From: Qipengyuania aestuarii
GTDB lineage: Bacteria; Pseudomonadota; Alphaproteobacteria; Sphingomonadales; Sphingomonadaceae
Direction of reading: 5' to 3'
Length of the DNA stretch: 64,000 nucleotides
NCBI RefSeq assembly: GCF_019711535.1
Contig: NZ_JAIGNP010000003.1
Span: forward strand, 186,001-250,000
Part shown: piece by piece, positions 44,887 through 54,519 of the stretch
Layout: each line of letters opens with the position of its first letter
How positions within the stretch are numbered: position 1 is the stretch's first letter
Program-made: the position numbers and the translations under genes
Notes under the pieces: generated by a model
The model's input: only the letters and a program-made list of their open reading frames with translations
The model's database searches: none
Told to the model about the DNA's origin: nothing

Positions 44887-45012
44887 TTAGCCCTGGCGAG
44901 CCTTGAAGCGACGGTTGGTCTTGTTAATGACATAGGTGCGGCCGCGACGACGGATCACGCGGCAATCACGGTGACGGCTCTTAAGCGACTTGAGGCTGTT
45001 GCGGATCTTCAT
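44887..45012 (-). CDS. rpmJ: 50S ribosomal protein bL36
   Basis: A 41-residue basic protein, [17 protein letters not shown] then [20 protein letters not shown], ending ARQG. This is the longer alphaproteobacterial bL36 form, which lacks the four-Cys zinc site of classical L36. A ribosome-site-like AGAGAA precedes the ATG. Monocistronic, flanked by hairpins. Confidence 0.95.
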   Translation of the reverse strand: MKIRNSLKSLKSRHRDCRVIRRRGRTYVINKTNRRFKARQG

Positions 45013-45037
45013 CGGTTCTCTCTGATCAAATAAATAC

Positions 45038-45060
45038 GCACCGGAAGTAGGGTCCGGTGC
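45038..45060 (-). terminator. Terminator after galE
   Basis: GCACCGGA (45038-45045) pairs with TCCGGTGC (45053-45060). On the minus strand it lies about 40 bp after the galE stop and is followed by TGCGTATTTATTTG. Confidence 0.7.
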
Positions 45061-45102
45061 GCCGAATTCAAGCGCGCCCGATAGCCACGTGGGTGATTCT
45101 GG

Positions 45103-46116
45103 TCAAGCACTTCCCCGAATTTCGGACAGCCTCCGCTCCCATTGCAGGGCATGTTCGATGATCGTGCCGAGATCGTCATGCTGCGGCCGCCACGGCAGGG
45201 TGGCGCGGATGCGGCCTGGATCGGAAACCAGTTCGGCCGGGTCGCCCGCCCGGCGCGGCTCCATCCGCCGCTCGATCGTAGCATTGGTCACGCGGTCCAC
45301 GGCATTAAGCACTTCGAGGACAGAGAAGCCCCTGCCATAGCCGCAGTTCATGGTGAGCGAACGCTGCGGCTGCTCGATCAGCGCTTCGAGCGCCAGCACA
45401 TGCGCATTCGCCAGATCGCTGACGTGGATATAGTCGCGCACACCGGTCCCGTCGGGCGTGTCGTAATCGGTGCCGAAGACGGCCACGCTGTCGCGCTTGC
45501 CGGTTGCCGCCTCGCAGGCGACCTTGATCAGGTGGGTTGCCCCGGCGGTCGATTGCCCGCTGCGCGCTTCGGGGTCGGCGCCGGCAACGTTGAAATAACG
45601 CAAGGCGCAGAAGTTGAAGCCGTGCGCTGCTGCGGCATCAGCCAGCATCTGCTCGGTCATCAGCTTCGACCAGCCGTAAGGATTGATCGGGCTCTTGGGC
45701 GAATCCTCGGCCACCGGCGAAGTTTCCGGCACGCCGTAGGTTGCCGCCGTGGACGAGAAGATGAAATGATCGACCCCGCCCGCGACAGCCGCCTCGATCA
45801 GCGCACGGCTCTTCACCGTATTGTTCTCGTAATATCGGAGCGGCTGCTCCACCGATTCGGGCACGATGATCGATCCGGCAAAATGCATGATCGCTTTCGT
45901 GCCCTGCTCGGCGAAAATACGCGCCAGCGATTCGGCATCGGCGATATCGCCGCGGTAAAGCGGTACGCCGTCGGGAATGGCAAATTCGAACCCGGTCGAC
46001 AGATTGTCGATAACGGCCACCTCCCAGCCTGCGTCTTTCAGCGCCAGCACCGCATGGCTGCCGATATACCCTGCCCCTCCGGTGACCAGCACCGGCACTT
46101 TTCTCGCATCGCTCAT
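45103..46116 (-). CDS. galE: UDP-glucose 4-epimerase
   Basis: A 337-residue extended SDR interconverting UDP-glucose and UDP-galactose. The start at 46116 places the NAD motif TGGAGYIGSH near residue 11; the longer frame upstream is not supported. Further motifs: HFAGSIIVPES, FSSTAATYG, and the catalytic pair in NPYGWSK. Typical GalE length. Supplies sugar nucleotides for envelope polysaccharide. Confidence 0.95.
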   Translation of the reverse strand: MSDARKVPVLVTGGAGYIGSHAVLALKDAGWEVAVIDNLSTGFEFAIPDGVPLYRGDIADAESLARIFAEQGTKAIMHFAGSIIVPESVEQPLRYYENNTVKSRALIEAAVAGGVDHFIFSSTAATYGVPETSPVAEDSPKSPINPYGWSKLMTEQMLADAAAAHGFNFCALRYFNVAGADPEARSGQSTAGATHLIKVACEAATGKRDSVAVFGTDYDTPDGTGVRDYIHVSDLANAHVLALEALIEQPQRSLTMNCGYGRGFSVLEVLNAVDRVTNATIERRMEPRRAGDPAELVSDPGRIRATLPWRPQHDDLGTIIEHALQWERRLSEIRGSA

Positions 46117-46251
46117 GGGGCGCTGGACTAGCATACCATTTGGTAAGGGCAATCGACTAAGGGGCTGTGCGGATGCCGGCAGGAGCATCGGGGCTGCTGG
46201 GGCGTTACCTCCCTGACACCCCCAGTTCTGCCCCGCCTGAAAGGTCGTATC

Positions 46252-46857
46252 ATGAAGAACACAGCCCTCCTGCTTGCCGGTTTCGCCGCCCTTTCGCTTT
46301 CCGCCTGCGCCACTGCGCCCGGCCCGGTCGAAGTAACCCGTTTCGTTGCGCCCGAACGCGCTGCGACGCTGGGCCAGGGCACGATCTTCATCGAAAGCGC
46401 GCCCGGCCAAGATGCCGACAGCCTTGCTCTCATGCCGTATAAGTCGGCAATCGCCGCCGAATTGCGATCGCTTGGCTATTCCGAAAGCGCGCGTACCAGC
46501 GCCGGACAGGTGGCCTCGGTTTCGGTTGATCGTTATGTGATGACCGCCGAAGGGCGCCGCTCCCCGGTCAGTGTCGGAGTTGGCGGAAGCACCGGCTCCT
46601 ACGGCTCGGGCGTGGGCCTCGGCCTCGGCATCAATCTGGGTGGCGGGGCGCGCGACAAGGTCGGCACCGAACTGGCAGTCACCATCCGCGATGCGGCAAG
46701 CGGCGAGGCCCTTTGGGAAGGCCGCGCCGAATTCCGTGTGGCGGACAATTCACCCCTTGCGCAAAGCAAGGCCAACGCACAGACACTCGCCGCCGCGCTG
46801 TTCAGAGAATTTCCCGGCAATAATGGCGAGACAATTAAAGTAGAGGTTTCCGAGTGA
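46252..46857 (+). CDS. DUF4136 lipoprotein
   Basis: A 201-residue envelope lipoprotein (lipobox [10 protein letters not shown]) of the DUF4136 type: [17 protein letters not shown] and [21 protein letters not shown] Gly-rich loop ([20 protein letters not shown]) sits mid-protein. Function unknown. Its stop overlaps the GTG of the downstream carboxypeptidase. Confidence 0.82.
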   Translation: MKNTALLLAGFAALSLSACATAPGPVEVTRFVAPERAATLGQGTIFIESAPGQDADSLALMPYKSAIAAELRSLGYSESARTSAGQVASVSVDRYVMTAEGRRSPVSVGVGGSTGSYGSGVGLGLGINLGGGARDKVGTELAVTIRDAASGEALWEGRAEFRVADNSPLAQSKANAQTLAAALFREFPGNNGETIKVEVSE

Positions 46858-47993
46858 GCGATATCCGGATCGATTCCGCGTTTGACAGTGGCAATATCGA
46901 CGTCCTTTCGGTGGACGGCGCAACCGCGCGGCTGGCCATTCCGCTGGATACGAACAGCGAGTTCAAGCAGTGGTTCCACTTCCGCGTCGCCGGCGCGAAG
47001 GGGCGCGAACTGGTGCTCAAGATCACCCAGCTTTCCGACAGCGCCTATCCCGACGGCTGGCCCGATTACGATGCCTGCGTGTCGGAAGATCGCGATTACT
47101 GGGGCCGCGCCGCATCCTCCTATGACAAGGACGAAGAAGGCGGCACGCTGACCATCCGCTATACGCCCGCCAGCGACATCGCCTATTTCGCCTATTTCGC
47201 TCCCTATTCGATGGAACGGCATTTCGACCTCGTTGCCGAAGCGGCAGCCTCGGAAGGCGTGGACCATGTGCATCTCGGCACCACGCTCGACGGGCAGCCA
47301 CTGGACTGCCTCGAAATGGGCGACGGCAGCTTCAACGTATGGCTCTATGCCCGCCAGCATCCCGGTGAAACGCAGGCTGAATGGTGGATGGAAGGCGCGC
47401 TCGAAGTGCTTACCGACCCCGCCGACAGCGTCGGGCGCCGCCTGCGCCAGAAGTGCCGCCTGCACATCGTGCCGAACTGCAATCCCGACGGTTCGAAGCG
47501 CGGCAACCTGCGCGTCAACGCGGCGGGTGCCAATCTCAACCGCGAATGGGAAAACCCCAGCGCCGAACGCAGCCCCGAAGTGCTGGCGATCCGCAACCAC
47601 ATGGACAAGACCGGCGTCGACTTCGCCATGGACGTCCATGCCGATGAGGCCATTCCCGTGAGCTTCCTGGCCGGTTTCGAAGGCATCCCGTCCTGGACCG
47701 ACGAGCAGGGTGAACGCTATTACCGCTTCGAACGCATCCTCAATCGCCGGACCACCGATTTCCAGACCGAACTTGGCTATGTGAAGTCTTCCCCCGGCAA
47801 GGCCAATCTGTCGATGAGCACCAACCAGGTGGCAGAGCGTTTCGGCGCGACCTCGATGACGCTGGAAATGCCCTATAAGGACAACAAGGCCGATCCCGAG
47901 CCGGAACAGGGCTGGAGCCCCGAGCGCTGCAAGATGCTGGCGCGCGACTGTCTGGCATCGCTGGTCGAATGGCTGGACAACGAAGGGGTCTGA
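46854..47993 (+). CDS. M14-family zinc carboxypeptidase (cytosolic carboxypeptidase-like)
   Basis: A 379-residue protein with an N-terminal beta domain ([20 protein letters not shown]) and a C-terminal M14 catalytic domain. Zinc ligands are in RQHPGETQ (HxxE) and AMDVHADE; the catalytic Glu is probably in MTLEMPYKD. No signal peptide is seen, as in bacterial relatives of cytosolic carboxypeptidases. GTG start overlapping the lipoprotein gene (GTGA). Confidence 0.9.
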   Translation: MSDIRIDSAFDSGNIDVLSVDGATARLAIPLDTNSEFKQWFHFRVAGAKGRELVLKITQLSDSAYPDGWPDYDACVSEDRDYWGRAASSYDKDEEGGTLTIRYTPASDIAYFAYFAPYSMERHFDLVAEAAASEGVDHVHLGTTLDGQPLDCLEMGDGSFNVWLYARQHPGETQAEWWMEGALEVLTDPADSVGRRLRQKCRLHIVPNCNPDGSKRGNLRVNAAGANLNREWENPSAERSPEVLAIRNHMDKTGVDFAMDVHADEAIPVSFLAGFEGIPSWTDEQGERYYRFERILNRRTTDFQTELGYVKSSPGKANLSMSTNQVAERFGATSMTLEMPYKDNKADPEPEQGWSPERCKMLARDCLASLVEWLDNEGV

Positions 47994-47997
47994 GCCG

Positions 47998-49002
47998 TCA
48001 GCCCACAATCGGTTTCAGGAGCGTGATCGTGCGCTCCTGAGCATTGATTTCCACTTCACCGCCGTGGGGCAGGCTCAACTGCCCCCGGTGGTGACCGATA
48101 TTGGCCCCCGCGACTGCGGGAATGCCGAGCGGTTTCAGATGCCGGTCGAGGACCTCGTCCAAGGTCAGGCCGGCATAGTCGGGTTCAGCGGTGGCGCAGG
48201 CGCGGCACCGCCCGAAAACCACTCCTGATAGTTTTCCCAAAACTCCTGCCAGCTCCAGCTGCTGGAGCATCCGGTCGATGCGGTATTCCGCCTCGTTGAC
48301 GTCTTCCAGGAAAAGGATGGCGCCGCCGAAATCCGGCACCCACGGCGTTCCCATCAGCGTGGACAGTACCGTCAGATTGCCGCCAAAGAGCCGGCCTCTC
48401 GCCCGCCCCGGTGTGATAGTGCGGCCTGATGGTCCGTCCTCACCCATACCAAGCACCGGCGTCTCACCGGTGAAGGCCAGCCGCCACAGGCTTTCCCAGC
48501 TGGCTTTCGGCCAGGAATTGCTCGCATTGGGCGCGTGGATGGTGGGGAAACCGGCGCGCGCGGCGATGGCCAGGTGAAGCGAAGTGATGTCGCTATAGCC
48601 GATGACCAGCTTCGGATTGCGGCGGATCATGTCCCAGTCGAGCATTTCCAGCAGCCGCGCCCCGCCCCAGCCCCCGCGAATGGCGAAGATGGCCGCGACC
48701 CGGTCATCGGCGAACATGGCGTTGAGATCGGCAGCGCGCTGCGCATCGGTGCCGGCGAGATAGCCGTCGGTGCGCGCCGCATTTGCGCCCAGCTTGGGAG
48801 TGAGGCCCATGCCGCGGATCATGTGCTGGCTGGCAGCAATCGCGTCCGGCGAAACCGCGCTGGCCGGGGCGACGAGACCCACCGTATCGCCCAGGCTGAT
48901 CCGGCGCGCCCGTTTCCGGTCCCGCGCGGCCGCTTGCGCCGGAAGACCCAGAGCGAGCGGCACGCCTGCCAATGTCCCGAGGGCGGTTCGCCTGTCGATC
49001 AT
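47998..49002 (-). CDS. LD-carboxypeptidase (peptidase S66), exported
   Basis: A 334-residue murein-tetrapeptide carboxypeptidase-like protein. The ATG at 49002 opens a Tat-like signal (MIDRRTALGTLAGVPLALGL). Catalytic Ser lies in IGYSDITS, Glu in EDVNEAEYRID and His in GHHRGQLSLPHG, the S66 triad. Acts on peptidoglycan peptides or, if MccF-like, on small peptidyl conjugates. It ends 4 bp from the convergent M14 gene. Confidence 0.9.
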   Translation of the reverse strand: MIDRRTALGTLAGVPLALGLPAQAAARDRKRARRISLGDTVGLVAPASAVSPDAIAASQHMIRGMGLTPKLGANAARTDGYLAGTDAQRAADLNAMFADDRVAAIFAIRGGWGGARLLEMLDWDMIRRNPKLVIGYSDITSLHLAIAARAGFPTIHAPNASNSWPKASWESLWRLAFTGETPVLGMGEDGPSGRTITPGRARGRLFGGNLTVLSTLMGTPWVPDFGGAILFLEDVNEAEYRIDRMLQQLELAGVLGKLSGVVFGRCRACATAEPDYAGLTLDEVLDRHLKPLGIPAVAGANIGHHRGQLSLPHGGEVEINAQERTITLLKPIVG

Positions 49003-49082
49003 GCGCAGGTCCCTAGCGAGGCAGGTCGGCAAGGGCCAGCGCGATGAGCTGTCCTGGAGTGCTGAAAAGGAAAGGCGAAATA

Positions 49083-49265
49083 TTAGGCGCCGGTGTCGGC
49101 CATGAGCTTGGCCGCCACGCTTTCGGGAGTTCCGGTCACCAGCAAGGGCTGGCCGCCGACGATCCCGACCAACGTCTGCCCGTTCTCCCCGATCCGGAGC
49201 CAGGCGACGTTGCTGGCGACAACCATGTAATTGCCGCCGCGCGATTCAAGATGGACGAATTTCAT
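49083..49265 (-). CDS. Short hypothetical protein
   Basis: A 60-residue protein (MKFVHLESRGGNYMVVASNV; GIVGGQPLLVTGTPESVAA) with GGAGA before the ATG. Alternating strands suggest a small beta protein. No family recognised; composition and a ribosome site argue that it is translated. Confidence 0.6.
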   Translation of the reverse strand: MKFVHLESRGGNYMVVASNVAWLRIGENGQTLVGIVGGQPLLVTGTPESVAAKLMADTGA

Positions 49266-49326
49266 GGTGTATCTCCGGGCGCCCGATGCGCTGCCGCCAT
49301 CCTAAACGTGGATGGTAAAGGAGCCG

Positions 49327-49743
49327 TTAGTCCAGGCTCGCCGGGCCGAACGCGTGGGGGAGCAATTCGCTGAGCTTCACCCTCCGCGTTTCCTCCGCAC
49401 CGACGCACAGGATGAGCGGATCCGTCCCGCCAAGCTGCGCCAGTTCATTCAGCACCTGCCGGCAACGGCCACATGGCGTGATCGGAGCGCCGCCTCCTTT
49501 GTCCAGTGGACCGGTCACGGCCACCGCTTCCAATCCGCCGCGCGCACCATCGGCCATGGCTTTCGAGATCGCCACCGTTTCAGCACACAGCGCGAGGCCA
49601 TAGCTCGCATTCTCGATATTGGTGCCGGTCACCACGCTGCCGTCTGCAAAGAGCAGCGCGCTGCCCACTGCGAAATCCGAATAGGGCGAATAGGAATTTT
49701 CGGCGGCCTCGCGGGCGGCGGCGATCAGATCGTCTTCAGTCAT
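49327..49743 (-). CDS. cdd: Cytidine deaminase
   Basis: A 138-residue tetrameric-type cytidine deaminase for pyrimidine salvage. Zinc site: LCAETVA (CAE) and PCGRCRQV; substrate loop SYSPYSDFAVGSAL and NIENASYG. Normal length. Last gene of a minus-strand series with the GH25-like and UPF0262 genes. Confidence 0.95.
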   Translation of the reverse strand: MTEDDLIAAAREAAENSYSPYSDFAVGSALLFADGSVVTGTNIENASYGLALCAETVAISKAMADGARGGLEAVAVTGPLDKGGGAPITPCGRCRQVLNELAQLGGTDPLILCVGAEETRRVKLSELLPHAFGPASLD

Positions 49744-49752
49744 GGACCGCCT

Positions 49753-50457
49753 CTATGGGCGCACGACCAGCCAGCGCAAGGGCTTCTCGGCCGCAGGGCT
49801 CGCATAGACGGAATTTGCGGTCCAGACCGTCCACGGCCTGCCGGCATAGACCGGCTCTTCCCCATCCCCGTCCAGCCACAGCGACCGCTCCAGCCTCCGG
49901 GCGGGCCGATAGCGATCCTCGAAGCGCGCGCTCGGAGACAGTACGACCGGCGCTTCGGTGTGCGCTTCGATCTGGTTGACGAGAGTCAGCAATTCGCTCT
50001 GCACTGCGGCATCCGAAACCCGTTCGTGGCAATCGTCCGCCAGGCGCGACAGGCGGATGGTGGGCGGCAAAAGGTCCGCATCGCGCGGGACGATGGTCAC
50101 GTAATTGGCGGATTGCCCGTCGGCGGTTTCGCACGGATCGAACAGATGCACCGCGCCCACCTGCAGCCCGGCTTCGCGCGCTGCGGCCAGATTGCGGGAG
50201 AAATTGGCATCCTTGCCGCGCGCCCCGCGACTGGCTTCGAGATAGACGAAGCTGGCGCCGAGCCCTTTCAGCACTTTGAAATCGACCGCGCCGTCATCCT
50301 CGCCGACCAAGGCGCCCTGGTCTGGATATTCCTCGTCGGTGGGGCGCCAGCCGCTGCGCTCGTGCTGCAGATACAGCCACGCGCCAGCGCCGATCAGCGC
50401 GAGGACGAGGAGCAGCTTGAACAGGAGGCCGATCCGGCCCGTCTTGCGCTTCACCAT
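49753..50457 (-). CDS. GH25 lysozyme-like protein with degenerate active site
   Basis: A 234-residue protein with an N-terminal membrane anchor (IGLLFKLLLVLALIGAGAWL) and a GH25-like barrel. The frame aligns with typical relatives, but the catalytic DVSHHQG segment reads ALVGEDDG and the KATEG motif reads EASRG, so both catalytic acids look lost. Probably a periplasm-facing pseudoenzyme or peptidoglycan-binding protein rather than an active lysozyme. Confidence 0.78.
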   Translation of the reverse strand: MVKRKTGRIGLLFKLLLVLALIGAGAWLYLQHERSGWRPTDEEYPDQGALVGEDDGAVDFKVLKGLGASFVYLEASRGARGKDANFSRNLAAAREAGLQVGAVHLFDPCETADGQSANYVTIVPRDADLLPPTIRLSRLADDCHERVSDAAVQSELLTLVNQIEAHTEAPVVLSPSARFEDRYRPARRLERSLWLDGDGEEPVYAGRPWTVWTANSVYASPAAEKPLRWLVVRP

Positions 50458-50463
50458 GTCCGG

Positions 50464-50967
50464 TCAGCCCTTGATGTGCAGAACGCAGATGAGCGTAAAC
50501 AGGCGGCGGGCCGTGGCGAAATCGGTCTCGACCTTGCCTTCCAGCCGCTCCAGCAGAAGTTCGGCCGCTCGGTTGTGGACGCCGCGCCGCGCCATGTCGA
50601 TCGTCTCGATCTCTCCCGCCGTGGCCTTGCGGATTGCCTGATAATAGCTGTCGCAAATGGCGAAATATTCGCGGATCGGGCGGCGGAACCGGGCGAGGCC
50701 CAGGAGCAGTTCTTCCACCAGCTGGTCGTCCGCATCGGCGATCGTCATCAGCAGACGCCCATCGCGCACCGCCAGTGTCAGGTGGTAAGGCCCGGTCGCC
50801 CCCCGCTCGGCAGCGCGCACGGGCTTGAAGCTGTTTTCCTCGATCAGATCGAAGATGGCGATGCGCCGTTCCTGCTCGATATCGGCATTGCGCCAGATGA
50901 TCGTTTCCTCGTCGAGGTCGATCTTCGCGATACGCTGGTCGCCGGCAGGGGTGGTTGAATCGCTCAT
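50464..50967 (-). CDS. UPF0262 family protein
   Basis: A 167-residue alphaproteobacterial protein: RIAKIDLDEETIIWRNADIE, QERRIAIFDLIEENSF, SYYQAIRKATAGEIETIDMA and RRGVHNRAAELL. Family function unknown. The ATG at 50967 is chosen over a frame extending to 50988. It is divergent from dnaB. Confidence 0.9.
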   Translation of the reverse strand: MSDSTTPAGDQRIAKIDLDEETIIWRNADIEQERRIAIFDLIEENSFKPVRAAERGATGPYHLTLAVRDGRLLMTIADADDQLVEELLLGLARFRRPIREYFAICDSYYQAIRKATAGEIETIDMARRGVHNRAAELLLERLEGKVETDFATARRLFTLICVLHIKG

Positions 50968-51100
50968 GATGCCAGCCTGCTTTCGCAACTGCGGTCAAGC
51001 GGGGCAAGGTCGAACTTTGGCTCATCCTTCCACAGGGCTGTCCGCATCGGGTCTTTCGGCGGCGGTTCAATCGCCAGGCAATTTGCTCCATAACCCCGCC

Positions 51101-52627
51101 ATGGCCGACATTGACCTTCTCTTCCCAGCGACTGATTCGACTGCAGAAAACCAGAAACAGGGCCAAACCCTGCCCAGCAATGTGGAGGCCGAAGCCGCCT
51201 TTCTGGGCGCAGTGCTGATCGACAATCAGGTGGTGCAGGAGCTCAATACGCCGCTGCAGCCGCATCATTTCTACGAACCGGTCCACCAGCGCATCTACGA
51301 CCGTGTCCACAAGCTGATCGACCGCAATTCGGTCGCCACGCCGGTGACGCTGAAGCCCTATTTCGAAAGCGACGAGGCACTGAAGCAACTGGGCGGCGTG
51401 ACCTATCTCGCCCAGCTGACCGCCGATGGGCAGGGCTTGCTCGCGACCGGCAAGCTGGCCGAACAGATCTACGATCTCGCACTGCTGCGCGAACTGGTCA
51501 CCGTGGGCCGCAATCTGGTCGAAAGCGCGCTCGACACATCGGAAGAAGTCGCGCCGATGGACCAGATCAGCAAGGCCGAAGCCGATCTCTACAAGGTCGC
51601 CGAAGGTGCCACGACTGGCAGCGAGGCGCAGGACTTCCGCACCGCCGCGCTGGGCGCATTGAAGATGGTCGAAGCGGCGATCAATTCGGGCGGCAAGTTT
51701 TCAGGCAAGACGACGGGCCTCGAAACGGTCAACGACAAGACCAGCGGCCTCCACAATTCCGACCTCATCATCCTCGCCGGGCGTCCCGGCATGGGCAAGA
51801 CCTCGCTGGCTACCAACATCGCCTTCAACGCGGCGCGCCGGCTAATGGACGATCACAAGCTCGGCATCGAAACCGGCGAGAGCCCTGGCGCGGCGACTGC
51901 CTTCTTCAGCCTGGAAATGAGCGCGGACCAGCTGGCCACGCGTATCTTGGCCGAAACGGCGGAAATTTCCTCGGAAAAGCTGCGTTCGGGCCGCTTGAGC
52001 AAAGAGGAGTTCCAGCGGCTTTCTTTCGCCAGCCAGGAATTGAACGAACTACCACTCTATATCGACGACACGCCCGGCCTCACCATCGGCGCACTGCGCA
52101 CCCGTGCGCGGCGGCTGAAGCGCCGCCATGACATCGGGCTGGTCATCGTCGACTATCTTCAACTGCTACAGGGCTCGGGCCGCGCAAACGACAACCGCGT
52201 CAACGAAATCTCGGAAATCAGCCGCGGTCTCAAGACCCTGGCCAAGGAACTCCATGTTCCGGTCATCGCGCTGTCACAGCTAAGCCGTGCCGTGGAACAG
52301 CGCGAGGACAAGCGCCCGCAGCTTTCCGACCTGCGCGAATCCGGCTCGATCGAGCAGGACGCCGACATGGTCTGGTTCATCTTCCGCGGCGAATATTATC
52401 ACAACGCCCTGAAACCCGACACGCCGGACGAAACCAGCAGCGAGGAAGTCCGCATGAAATATGCGGATTGGGAGGCCCGCCATCTTGAACTGGTCAACCG
52501 CGCGACCCTGATCGTGGCCAAGCAACGTCATGGTTCGACGGGCAATGTCCCGCTGCTGTTCCAGAGCGAGTTCACCAAGTTCACCTCGCCGGAAATGCGC
52601 GGCGGATACGAGGATGATTACGAGTAA
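51101..52627 (+). CDS. dnaB: Replicative DNA helicase DnaB
   Basis: A 508-residue hexameric helicase of the replication fork. The ATG at 51101 gives the usual N-terminal domain (LPSNVEAEAAFLGAVLIDNQ); the longer frame is not supported. The RecA-like core has Walker A GRPGMGKTS, FFSLEMSADQLATR, Walker B LVIVDYLQLL, and the arginine/Q region RESGSIEQDADMV. No intein is present. Confidence 0.96.
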   Translation: MADIDLLFPATDSTAENQKQGQTLPSNVEAEAAFLGAVLIDNQVVQELNTPLQPHHFYEPVHQRIYDRVHKLIDRNSVATPVTLKPYFESDEALKQLGGVTYLAQLTADGQGLLATGKLAEQIYDLALLRELVTVGRNLVESALDTSEEVAPMDQISKAEADLYKVAEGATTGSEAQDFRTAALGALKMVEAAINSGGKFSGKTTGLETVNDKTSGLHNSDLIILAGRPGMGKTSLATNIAFNAARRLMDDHKLGIETGESPGAATAFFSLEMSADQLATRILAETAEISSEKLRSGRLSKEEFQRLSFASQELNELPLYIDDTPGLTIGALRTRARRLKRRHDIGLVIVDYLQLLQGSGRANDNRVNEISEISRGLKTLAKELHVPVIALSQLSRAVEQREDKRPQLSDLRESGSIEQDADMVWFIFRGEYYHNALKPDTPDETSSEEVRMKYADWEARHLELVNRATLIVAKQRHGSTGNVPLLFQSEFTKFTSPEMRGGYEDDYE

Positions 52628-52628
52628 C

Positions 52629-53162
52629 TCAGGCGTCCGGCTGCGGTCCGCATTCGTAGCGGCCTTCCACGGAAACCTGCTGTCCATCGCGCGATAGCGT
52701 CATGGTCGCCTCCATCGGCGCGGGCCCGGTTGCCGGGGCGGGTGTTTCGCGGATTTCGGCTTCTTCGGAAACGGCAATCTCGACTTCGATGCCATTGTCC
52801 CCGGTGAAGCTGGCGGCGGACTGGAGCGAGTTGTATCCGCCGGACCCGTCCATCTCGACTTCGATGGGCTGCCCATCAATGACGACAAGCCCTTCTGCGC
52901 TTTCGATATTTGCCGAATTGGCGACGGCCGCGAACAGGGTTTCCTGACCGCGGCGGAAGACACAGCCCAGTTCGCCCATGAGATTGCGTTCGCGTCGCAG
53001 ATTATCGTCAATCACGCCGGGCACCAGCGCGACCCTTGGCGTTATCGCCGGAACATTTGTAGCCGGAGCCAACGGTTCGGTATCCGCTGGTTCGCGGTCT
53101 TCGATCGGCTCTGCACAGGCGCTCACGCCCAGGAGTGCAGCAACAAGAATGGCGGTCCTCAT
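52629..53162 (-). CDS. Small lipoprotein, unknown function
   Basis: A 177-residue lipoprotein (VAALLGVSACAEP) starting at 53162; the longer frame is rejected because it precedes the signal peptide. The mature part has LGCVFRRGQETLF, VIDGQPIEVEMDGSGGY and a final GRYECGP. Layout resembles the lipoprotein at 23296. It converges with dnaB with 1 bp between stops. Confidence 0.72.
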   Translation of the reverse strand: MRTAILVAALLGVSACAEPIEDREPADTEPLAPATNVPAITPRVALVPGVIDDNLRRERNLMGELGCVFRRGQETLFAAVANSANIESAEGLVVIDGQPIEVEMDGSGGYNSLQSAASFTGDNGIEVEIAVSEEAEIRETPAPATGPAPMEATMTLSRDGQQVSVEGRYECGPQPDA

Positions 53163-53218
53163 CGAAATCTCCTTTTCGCAGCCTACGCCTTTGATGGGGC
53201 GAATGTTCCTTGTCGGTA

Positions 53219-54406
53219 TCAGAAGCCCAGATTGGTTCGCCGCGCGACAGTATAATCGATCACCGAGACGAGCACCCAGCCGGCCCACCAGCGGATCCTG
53301 TTCCAGATGGTTGCACGCTTCTTATGCAGTTCGGGCGTAATATGCTCCGAAGCCTCGATATGCTCGGTCACAAAGTCGCGCATCCGTTCGGCAAGTGCCT
53401 TATCCTCGATCCGCAGCATGATCTCCAGATTGAGATAGAGACTGCGCATGTCGAAATTGGCACTGCCCACGTAAACCGCGTCATCGAGGACGAGTAGCTT
53501 GGTGTGGAGCTTGCACGGAGAGAATTCCCAGATCTTCGCGCCGCGCTTGAGCAAATAAGAATAGAGCGAACGGGTCGCGCCGATCGTCGCGCCATTGTCG
53601 CTCTTGGCGGCCATCAGCAACCGCGTCTGTCCCTTCTTCGCCACGCGCGCGATCCGTTTGAGCAGCGTATAGGGGGGTGAGAAGTAGGCCATGAAGATGT
53701 CGAGCTTCTCGCCCTCCTTCAAATCCTGCGTCACGCACCGCGCCCAGGTAGAGAGGCCTCGGGTCGGCCCGCCGACCAGCCATCGGGCATGGCCATCCTG
53801 CGACGTCCACTCCCAGTCGCTGACGGTCTTCTTGATCTCCCTGAAATGGGCGTCATCATCGTCCGTCCAGTCGTGCAGACGGCCGAACCAGTCGCTCAGC
53901 CCCTGGACCGCGTCGCCTTCGATGCGGATGCCGATGTCGTTCCAGCCGTTTCTTTCCGGCGGCGCGAAATAATCGTCTTCGATGTTGAAGCCGCCGAACA
54001 TGGCGCGTTTGTTGTCGGCGATGACCATCTTCTGATGATTGCGGATGAGGTAGCGCATCGACCACCGGGGGCTGAAGCACAGATATGTACCGCCGCTTTC
54101 AACGAAAGGCTGGAGGAATTCATCGCTTGCCGATGCGCCGAAGCGGTCGATGATCAGCGTGACCTTCACGCCCCGTTTCGCTGCGTCGCAAAGGGCGTCT
54201 CTCAACTCCACGGAGACACTGTCTTCGGCAAAGATGTAGAAGCAGACGTCGAGCGTGGTCTTGGCCGAGCGAACCAGATCCATAAGCGCCTGGCGGCGAT
54301 CTTTTCCCGCAGGATAGAAAGTGAGGGACTGCCCCTGCGCGCGCACCGCGAACGGCGGCGGGTCGCGAAAATGCGTGGGCTGGGCTGCGGTTGCTGTATC
54401 TGCCAT
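53219..54406 (-). CDS. Phospholipase D-family enzyme (cardiolipin synthase-like)
   Basis: A 395-residue protein with two HKD motifs: HQKMVIADNKRAMFGGFN and HTKLLVLDDAVYVGSANFD. Membrane association is suggested by C-terminal IRWWAGWVLVSVIDY. The two-motif layout without N-terminal helices resembles ClsB/YbhO; transphosphatidylation to cardiolipin is likely but other phospholipid activity is possible. The ATG at 54406 is preferred over an upstream TTG. Confidence 0.88.
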   Translation of the reverse strand: MADTATAAQPTHFRDPPPFAVRAQGQSLTFYPAGKDRRQALMDLVRSAKTTLDVCFYIFAEDSVSVELRDALCDAAKRGVKVTLIIDRFGASASDEFLQPFVESGGTYLCFSPRWSMRYLIRNHQKMVIADNKRAMFGGFNIEDDYFAPPERNGWNDIGIRIEGDAVQGLSDWFGRLHDWTDDDDAHFREIKKTVSDWEWTSQDGHARWLVGGPTRGLSTWARCVTQDLKEGEKLDIFMAYFSPPYTLLKRIARVAKKGQTRLLMAAKSDNGATIGATRSLYSYLLKRGAKIWEFSPCKLHTKLLVLDDAVYVGSANFDMRSLYLNLEIMLRIEDKALAERMRDFVTEHIEASEHITPELHKKRATIWNRIRWWAGWVLVSVIDYTVARRTNLGF

Positions 54407-54519
54407 GTGCTGCAAGCCTTAGCGTGCCCGGCACATGGCGCAAATCCTTGACTTGATCGCCCTCGATCCGTATCTGACGCGCTTTCCGAGATTCTCGAAT
54501 TAATTGCATCGGAGTGCCC

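Noticed and set aside
49312..50958. Plus-strand open frame of 548 codons
   Set aside because: Lies over cytidine deaminase, GH25-like and UPF0262 genes, all with clear family motifs.
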